This document shows, piece by piece, positions 59,150-64,000 of a DNA stretch of 64,000 bases. Origin of the DNA: Pseudomonadota bacterium (GTDB lineage: Bacteria > Pseudomonadota > Gammaproteobacteria > Steroidobacterales > Steroidobacteraceae). Numbering within the stretch: position 1 is the stretch's first letter; each line of letters starts with the position of its first letter. The notes below the pieces were generated by a model, which ran no database searches, was not told the DNA's origin, and worked only from the letters and a program-made list of their open reading frames with translations. The stretch spans positions 186,001 through 250,000 of the forward strand of contig JAFEDR010000009.1 of the NCBI GenBank assembly GCA_018241525.1. The letters run 5' to 3'. Both the position numbers and the translations under genes were made by a program.

Positions 59150-59671
59150 CTACTTGCTGATCCGGATGGCCCGCTCGCCGTTCCATTCCGCCGCGGCGCG
59201 CTTCATGTATGCGAAGGCCGCCCGCGCCTCGGCCGACACCTCGATCAGCTCGATCATCGCGCCCGGGTGCGGCCCGACGTCGAGGTAAGCGAACCGCTGC
59301 CCGACCATCGTCTCGCCCGCCTGGATGACCCGCGCCCCCCACCCCGCGGCCTCGACGATCGGGTGGATGGCATCGACCAGCACGCCGACGTGCTGCAGCC
59401 CCTCGCCGCGCGCGTCGAGGAACTCGCGGTAGATGGACGGCGCGTCGTTGTGCTGCTCGACGAGCTCGATCTGCTGGTCGCCCGAATAGGCAATCGCGAC
59501 GCTCATGTCGATCGCGGCCGGCGCGCCACGGAACGAGCAGCGCCGGAAGCGGATGTGCTCCATCACGAAGAACGGGCCGACGCCGAGTTCGCCGCTCCAG
59601 TACTCGGCCGCCGCCCGCCAGTCGCGGACGACGTAGCCGTTCTGCATGATCGGACCGAAGCGACGGCTCAT
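59150..59671 (-). CDS. VOC-superfamily (glyoxalase-like) protein
   Basis: A 173-residue protein of the vicinal-oxygen-chelate fold: FGPIMQNGYVVRDWRAAAEYW, YSGDQQIELVEQHNDAPSIY in parts, GEGLQHVGVLVDAI (metal His near residue 106) and GAMIELIEVS (metal Glu near 148). Its relatives include glyoxalases, CoA epimerases and lyases found in degradation clusters. It is too short for a typical two-module extradiol dioxygenase. The start at 59671 overlaps the acyl-CoA dehydrogenase stop (ATGA), so the two are co-translated. Confidence 0.85.
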   Translation of the reverse strand: MSRRFGPIMQNGYVVRDWRAAAEYWSGELGVGPFFVMEHIRFRRCSFRGAPAAIDMSVAIAYSGDQQIELVEQHNDAPSIYREFLDARGEGLQHVGVLVDAIHPIVEAAGWGARVIQAGETMVGQRFAYLDVGPHPGAMIELIEVSAEARAAFAYMKRAAAEWNGERAIRISK

Positions 59672-60828
59672 CGGCGCTGATCGAAGCGCCGGCCGACCAT
59701 CGCGGCGGCGATGTTGACCTTCTGGATGTCGACCGCCCCGCCGGCGATCCCCCAGCCCCAGGCGTCGCGCAGCCGGCGCTCCATCGGGTACTCGCGCGAG
59801 TAGCCATAGCCACCCATCAGCTGCACGGCATGGCCGCACACCTCACGCGCGATCTCGTTGGCGAAGCACTTCGCCATCGAGGACTCGAGGATGCTCGGCA
59901 GCCCCTGCTGCGCGTTGCTCGCCGCGCGATGGATCAGCAGGCGCGCCGCGTCGACCCGCATCTGCATCTCGGCGAGCTTCACCTGCACCGCCTGGAATTC
60001 CACCAGCGGCCGACCGAACTGCTCGCGCGACTGCACGTAGGCGAGCACGTCCTCGAGCGCCCCGCTCGCCTGCGCGAGCGCCATCGTCGCGTTGCCGCAG
60101 CGCTCGAGATCGAAGGCCTCCATCAGCTTCTTGAAGCCGCCGGCCGGCACGACGGTGTTCGCGAGCGGCACGCGGCAGCGGTCGAAATAGAGGTCCGAGG
60201 ACGGGATGCCGCGAAAGCCCATCAGTGTCTCGGGCCGGCCGAAGCTGAGGCCAGGCGTACCCGCCTCGACATAGACCGCGCCGATCCCCTTCGCGCCCGG
60301 CTCGTCCGACATCCGGCAGTACACGACGTAGCCGCCGGCATGGCCGCCACCGGAGCACCAGCGCTTGGTGCCGTCGAGCACGAGCGAATCACCGTCGCGG
60401 ACGGCGCGCGTCGTGAGGTCGGTGAGCGCGGAGCCGGCCGCCGGCTCCGACATCGACACCGCCACCACCGTCTCGCCGCGGCAGACCGCCGGCACCACGC
60501 GCTGGCGCAGTGCCTCGCCCGCGAAGCGCTCGATCGCCCGCACCGGGCCGACGCAAGACTCGAACACTGGGAACGCGACCGCCGAGGAGATGCGCCCGAA
60601 CTCCTCGACCACGAGCAGCGCCTCGAGGTTGCCGAGGCCGAGGCCACCGTAGCGCTCCGGGACGTTGATGCCGAGGAAGCCCATCGCCGCGTACTCGCGC
60701 ACCAGCTCGTGCGAGGGCGGCTCGCCGCTCTCCTCGATGTGCTTTGCGATCGGCACGAGCCGCTCGCGCGCGAAACGCCGCGCGGCTTGCTGCAGCGCCT
60801 GCTGCTCGTCGGTCAGCTGGAAGTCCAT
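59668..60828 (-). CDS. Acyl-CoA dehydrogenase-family flavoprotein
   Basis: A 386-residue acyl-CoA dehydrogenase with the FAD/substrate block VVAVSMSEPAAGSALTDL (near residue 125), the arginine block REQFGRPLVEFQAVQ (near 265) and the C-terminal MGGYGYSREYPMERRLRDA (near 345). Where most members have EGTxEI with the catalytic Glu, this one reads GIAGGAVDIQKVNIA, so the base is missing at that site. It may use a Glu elsewhere (as isovaleryl-CoA dehydrogenase does), work in a heteromer, or do another reaction. It forms an operon with the VOC gene and is divergent from the CoA-transferase. Confidence 0.88.
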   Translation of the reverse strand: MDFQLTDEQQALQQAARRFARERLVPIAKHIEESGEPPSHELVREYAAMGFLGINVPERYGGLGLGNLEALLVVEEFGRISSAVAFPVFESCVGPVRAIERFAGEALRQRVVPAVCRGETVVAVSMSEPAAGSALTDLTTRAVRDGDSLVLDGTKRWCSGGGHAGGYVVYCRMSDEPGAKGIGAVYVEAGTPGLSFGRPETLMGFRGIPSSDLYFDRCRVPLANTVVPAGGFKKLMEAFDLERCGNATMALAQASGALEDVLAYVQSREQFGRPLVEFQAVQVKLAEMQMRVDAARLLIHRAASNAQQGLPSILESSMAKCFANEIAREVCGHAVQLMGGYGYSREYPMERRLRDAWGWGIAGGAVDIQKVNIAAAMVGRRFDQRR

Positions 60829-60962
60829 GGACGGGCGGTTCCTCGTGGCGGGACAGGATGCGGCGGGCCGTGCGGCGGGCGCAAGCGCTGCGCGGCGCGC
60901 GGTCCGTGTGCGACACTCGCGGCCGCGCGGCGCCGTGGCGCGCCGGTGGACGGACGGGTGCG

Positions 60963-62174
60963 ATGACGGCGGCAGAGCAAGGGGCGTCGGGCGGCGTGCT
61001 CGCGGGGATCCGGGTGCTCGACTACGGTCGCTACGTCGCCGGGCCGTACTGCGCGACGCTGCTCGGCTACCTCGGCGCCGAGGTGATCCGGATCGAGAAG
61101 CGCGACGGCAGCGAGGACCGCTACATCGCGCCGCTGAACGCCGCCGGCGAAGGCGCGGTGCTGCTGCAGACGGGCTGCAACAAGAAGTCGCTGACGCTCG
61201 AGCCCACCACGCCGGAGGGCCGCGAGGTCACCGCCCGGCTGGTGCGCAGCGCCGACGTCGTCGTCGCGAACCTGCCACCGGCGACGCTGCGCGCCATGGG
61301 CCTCGACCACGACACCGTCCGCGCCGAGAACCCCGCGATCATCCTCGCCACGCAGACCGCGTTCGGCGAGCGCGGGCCGTATGCCGCGCGCGGCGGCTTC
61401 GATGGCGTCGGCCAGGCGCTGTCGGGGGCCATGTACATGACCGGGACGCCCGGCGCGCCGGCCAAGGCGGCGGCGCCGTACGTCGACTTCAGCACCGCGG
61501 TACTGTCGGCCTTCGGGGTGCTCGCGGCGCTGATCGAGCGCGGCCGCAGCGGCCGCGGCCAGCGCGTCGAGACGACGCTGCTCGGCACCGCGCTTGCGGT
61601 CTTCAACTCGCACCTGGTCGAGCAGAGCGTGCTCGGGCTCGACCGCGCGCCGAGCGGCAACCGCGTGCAGACCTCGGCCCCGTCGGACGTGTTCGCGACG
61701 CGCGACGGCCACGTGCTGCTGCACGTGGTCGGCAACGGCCTCTTCCGCCGCTGGGCGCGCCTGGTCGGGGACGAGTCGCGCTGGACTGGTGATCCGCGCT
61801 TCCAGTCCGACCAGTCGCGCGCCGACCATGCCGAGCCGATCCTCGCGCGCACCCGCGCCTGGTGCGCGGAGCGCACCAGCGTCGAGGTGCTCGCGGCCTG
61901 CGAGCAGGCGGGACTGCCGGCGGGCCCCGTCCAGAACCTGCAGCAGGCGCTCGACGACCCGCAGGTCGCGGCCATGCGCTTCCTGCGGCCGGTCGAGTAC
62001 CCCGGCCTCGCGCGCCCGGCAGCCGTGGCGGACCTGCCGGTGCGGCTGTCGGCGAGCGGCGGCGGCATCGCGCGTCGCCCGCCGCTGCTCGGCGAGCACA
62101 CCGAGGAAATCCTGCGAGGGCTCGGCTATTCGGCCGAGGAGATCGCCGGGCTGCGCGGCAAGGGTATCGTCTAG
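60963..62174 (+). CDS. Class III CoA-transferase (CaiB/BaiF family)
   Basis: A 403-residue CoA-transferase. It has the N-terminal VLDYGRYVAGPYCATLLGYLGAEVIRIEK in parts (residues 18-46), the NKKSLTL block, the probable catalytic Asp in APYVDFSTAVLSAFG (near residue 176), GRGQRVETTLL and a C-terminal PPLLGEHTEEIL. Such enzymes move CoA from a donor such as succinyl-CoA or a product CoA ester to a carboxylic acid. It offers a second route, beside the AMP ligase, to make CoA esters in this cluster. It is divergent from the acyl-CoA dehydrogenase. Confidence 0.9.
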   Translation: MTAAEQGASGGVLAGIRVLDYGRYVAGPYCATLLGYLGAEVIRIEKRDGSEDRYIAPLNAAGEGAVLLQTGCNKKSLTLEPTTPEGREVTARLVRSADVVVANLPPATLRAMGLDHDTVRAENPAIILATQTAFGERGPYAARGGFDGVGQALSGAMYMTGTPGAPAKAAAPYVDFSTAVLSAFGVLAALIERGRSGRGQRVETTLLGTALAVFNSHLVEQSVLGLDRAPSGNRVQTSAPSDVFATRDGHVLLHVVGNGLFRRWARLVGDESRWTGDPRFQSDQSRADHAEPILARTRAWCAERTSVEVLAACEQAGLPAGPVQNLQQALDDPQVAAMRFLRPVEYPGLARPAAVADLPVRLSASGGGIARRPPLLGEHTEEILRGLGYSAEEIAGLRGKGIV

Positions 62175-62200
62175 CGGTCGCCGCGCCGGCCTCACGGGTC

Positions 62201-63121
62201 TCAGCCTGCGCGCTCGACGCGGTAGCCCATCCGCGGGAAGTGCACGACCACCGTGCCGACCACCGGGTCCTCGCGCCGCAGCGCCACCTCCCCGAGGTCG
62301 AGCGTCACGAGCGTTCCGCTCACGGGCACTCGGCCGTAGTCGTCCGGCGTCACGGTCACGCGCTCGCCGGCGGCAAGGCCTGCGGCGTCCGCCGGGTCCA
62401 CGCCGTGCGCCCGCGCGGCGGTCGCCGCGCGCGCCGCCGCGTGCGCCTCGGCGGCGCTCGCGGTACGCCGCTCGCCGTGGCCCAGCGCCCGCACCCGCGC
62501 CTCCCAGGCCGGCAGGTGGCGGAACGGCGCCAGCAGTGAGTCCGCTGCGGCCACGTTCGCGCGGGTCATCCACAGCGGGAAGTAGCCGTGGATGTCCGCG
62601 AGCGAGGGTGCGGCGCCGAGCAGGAACGCCCGGCCGTCGGCAAGCTGCTCATCGAGCAGCCGCGCCTGCACCTTCAGCTGCACCTCGAGGTGGCCGAGGT
62701 CCGCCTCGAGGCGGTCGAAGTCCATGAAGTTGAAGAACGCCTTGCGATCGTCGATGACCGCCTTCGGGATGCCCTGGCGGTTGGTGCCCATCGCGAGCCC
62801 CGCACCCGGCTCGAAGAACGCGCGATCACTCCAGGCGGCGAGGGCCTGCGCGAGGCCGCGATGGCCGCCCGGGAAGAACGTCGGCTCCGGGTGGCGGCGC
62901 TCGAGCTCGAGCGCGATCAGTCGGGTGTCGCAGTACACGTCGGCGCCGATCTGCAGCACCGGCGTCTTGCGGTAGCCACCGGTCAGTGCCGTCAGGTCGG
63001 GCTTCGGCAGGATCATCGGGATCTCGACCGACGCCCAGGCGAGGCGCTTGAAGCCGAGCATCAGCCGCGCCTTTTCGGCGAACGGCGAGGCGTCGAAGTG
63101 ATGCAGGAAGTATTCGGCCAC
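62201..63121 (-). CDS. Glutathione S-transferase-family protein
   Basis: A 306-residue protein with an N-terminal thioredoxin-like GST domain (LHHFDASPFAEKARLMLGF, residues 4-22; YRKTPVLQIGADVYCDTRLIALEL in parts) and a helical C-terminal domain (LLGAAPSLADIHGYFPLW near 165), plus about 90 extra residues after the usual end (VTVTPDDYGRVPVSGTL to YRVERAG). GSTs in such clusters open ether or epoxide bonds or isomerise maleyl-type products. The GTG at 63121 has GGGGG about six bases upstream; a GTG at 63127 is an alternative. It is divergent from the second Rieske oxygenase across a TetR-type operator. Confidence 0.85.
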   Translation of the reverse strand: MAEYFLHHFDASPFAEKARLMLGFKRLAWASVEIPMILPKPDLTALTGGYRKTPVLQIGADVYCDTRLIALELERRHPEPTFFPGGHRGLAQALAAWSDRAFFEPGAGLAMGTNRQGIPKAVIDDRKAFFNFMDFDRLEADLGHLEVQLKVQARLLDEQLADGRAFLLGAAPSLADIHGYFPLWMTRANVAAADSLLAPFRHLPAWEARVRALGHGERRTASAAEAHAAARAATAARAHGVDPADAAGLAAGERVTVTPDDYGRVPVSGTLVTLDLGEVALRREDPVVGTVVVHFPRMGYRVERAG

Positions 63122-63203
63122 GCGCACCCCCGACGCCCGCGCCCGCACGGTCCGCCGTCGGCGGCTCGCGAAGACTTCAACTATAGGGCGGCTGGCAGGA
63201 AAA

Positions 63204-63221
63204 AAACAGTCACGCTTGTTT
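63204..63221. promoter_or_regulatory. TetR-type operator copy 4 in a divergent promoter
   Basis: Half-sites AAACAGTCA and CGCTTGTTT form an 18-bp imperfect palindrome between the GST and Rieske oxygenase genes. On the minus strand CTGTTT is followed after 18 bases by TATAGT (63180-63185). On the plus strand TATACT lies at 63242-63247, within the same GAATATACTGA context as at 47586. Confidence 0.7.
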
Positions 63222-63314
63222 CTTTCTGAGCGGCGGCCGAATATACTGATTCCTGCGGCAGTCCCGGCGCGCGAAGCCCCGGGACCGACGCGGTGTCCCT
63301 GGGAGCACGCGCTG

Positions 63315-64000
63315 ATGGTCAGCAAAGCCGCGGTCGAACGCATCAAGGCCGGGATGCAGTACGAATTCGCCCGGACCGCCCCGCCGGAGGGCTTCCCGGC
63401 GTTGCCGCCGGTCCCGGGCGGTCGCTACACGGACCCGGAGTTCCTCGCGCTCGAGCGCCGCCACCTGTGGCAGCGCAGCTGGCTGTACGCCTGCCACGCG
63501 GACGAGCTGCCCCAGCCCGGTTCGTTCCTGCTCTGGAAGCGCACCGGCTCGCCGGTGCTGATCGTGCGCGGCAAGGACGAGGTGATCCGCGCCTTCTACA
63601 ACACCTGCCAGCACCGCGGCGGGCCGGTCGTGAAGGACGCGAGTGGTCGCGTCGACGGCCTCGTGTGCCAGTACCACGGCTGGACCTACGGCCTCGATGG
63701 CCGGCTCGTGAACCTGCGCGACAAGCGCGACTTCCCGGACTTCGACGCCAAGTGCCACGGTCTCGCCGCGGTGCGCTGCGAGCGCCTCGGCAACTGGGTG
63801 TTCGTCAACGAGGACCGTGACGCGCCGCCGCTGCTCGACTCGCTCGGCGAGATCCCGGCGATGTTCGCCGACATCCAGCCCGAGCAGCAGCGCTTCGTGC
63901 ACAAGAAGACCTATCGCGTGAAGTGCAACGTGAAGGTTCTGCTGGACGCGTTCCTCGAGGTCTATCACCTCAAGTCGATCCACCAGAACACGGTCGACCG
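63315..64000 (+). CDS. Rieske non-heme iron oxygenase alpha subunit, partial
   Basis: The gene runs off the right edge; 228 residues are visible. The Rieske ligands are in NTCQHRGGPVV and LVCQYHGWTYGLDG (about residues 96-130), and the mononuclear iron histidines appear in DAFLEVYHLKSIHQN (near 217-222). It is a second, distinct oxygenase from the one at 49184. GGGAGCACGCTG precedes the ATG at 63315. It is read from the promoter next to operator copy 4, so it belongs to the same presumed regulon. Confidence 0.92.
   Translation, partial: MVSKAAVERIKAGMQYEFARTAPPEGFPALPPVPGGRYTDPEFLALERRHLWQRSWLYACHADELPQPGSFLLWKRTGSPVLIVRGKDEVIRAFYNTCQHRGGPVVKDASGRVDGLVCQYHGWTYGLDGRLVNLRDKRDFPDFDAKCHGLAAVRCERLGNWVFVNEDRDAPPLLDSLGEIPAMFADIQPEQQRFVHKKTYRVKCNVKVLLDAFLEVYHLKSIHQNTVD

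Noticed and set aside
59150..59671. The VOC protein as an extradiol ring-cleavage dioxygenase
   Set aside because: At 173 residues it is a single VOC unit of the glyoxalase-4 kind, with no typical extradiol metal triad that I can place.
41659..64000. Assignment of the cluster to steroid degradation
   Set aside because: SnoaL-fold, SDR, Rieske, acyl-CoA dehydrogenase and CoA genes fit steroids, but no KstD, HsaC-type ring-cleavage enzyme or thiolase is visible, so the substrate is left open.
1..64000. Search for CRISPR arrays, tRNA or rRNA genes, transposases, integrases and att repeats
   Set aside because: Reading both strands I found no regularly spaced repeats, no cloverleaf I could support and no transposase or integrase motifs.

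Overview
The window is a very GC-rich bacterial chromosome segment with densely packed genes, many GTG starts and 1-22 bp overlaps between operon partners. Four full-length TonB-dependent receptors, a FecI/FecR pair, aquaporin Z, a DUF349 protein and many exported enzymes point to a Gram-negative scavenger. A gammaproteobacterium of the Nevskiales/Steroidobacter/Xanthomonadales type is my guess; that placement is inference from gene style, not from a marker gene. I see no rRNA, tRNA, CRISPR array or insertion sequence.

Positions 1-5459: the start of a cyanophycinase-like gene runs off the left edge. A FecI-type sigma factor, a FecR anti-sigma factor and a TonB-dependent receptor with an N-terminal STN signalling domain follow (trans-envelope signalling). 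Positions 5472-18747 hold mostly housekeeping and envelope genes: an MFS and a divergent sodium:solute transporter, aquaporin, a DUF2721 protein, a large exported protein of unknown function, a membrane/tetraheme cytochrome, a DUF349 protein, a PepSY membrane protein, a small exported protein and a PaiB-like flavin protein.

Positions 18748-28974: an AraC regulator diverges from an esterase, followed by a siderophore-type receptor and three consecutive exported amidohydrolases. One of these appears to have lost its metal site and one is fused to a beta-propeller. Positions 29434-41156 form a hexosamine/galactoside locus: exported GH36 glycosidase, DeoR/AgaR-like repressor, EamA permease, AgaZ/KbaZ-like protein, AgaS-like isomerase/deaminase, BadF-type amino-sugar kinase, a Caulobacter/Xanthomonas-type receptor and an exported amidohydrolase. 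It looks like N-acetylgalactosamine (or galactosamine) use, but no cytoplasmic deacetylase or aldolase is present here.

Positions 41167-64000 form a catabolic gene cluster for an unidentified, probably cyclic compound: MaoC and enoyl-CoA hydratase proteins, a SnoaL-fold protein, a receptor, a TetR repressor, two SDR dehydrogenases, a ThuA protein, two Rieske oxygenase alpha subunits, a Rieske ferredoxin, an E1alpha/E1beta/E2 2-oxo-acid dehydrogenase set without E3, two small ABM proteins, a CoA ligase, a VOC protein, an acyl-CoA dehydrogenase, a class III CoA-transferase and a GST. A hipBA toxin-antitoxin pair sits inside it. Four near-palindromes of the AAACA..TGTTT type lie in front of the separate transcription units of this cluster, with a fifth degenerate copy beside the tetR gene. 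They overlap probable -35 boxes. This suggests one TetR-controlled regulon tying uptake, oxygenation and CoA-linked breakdown together, and it is the most interesting observation in the window.
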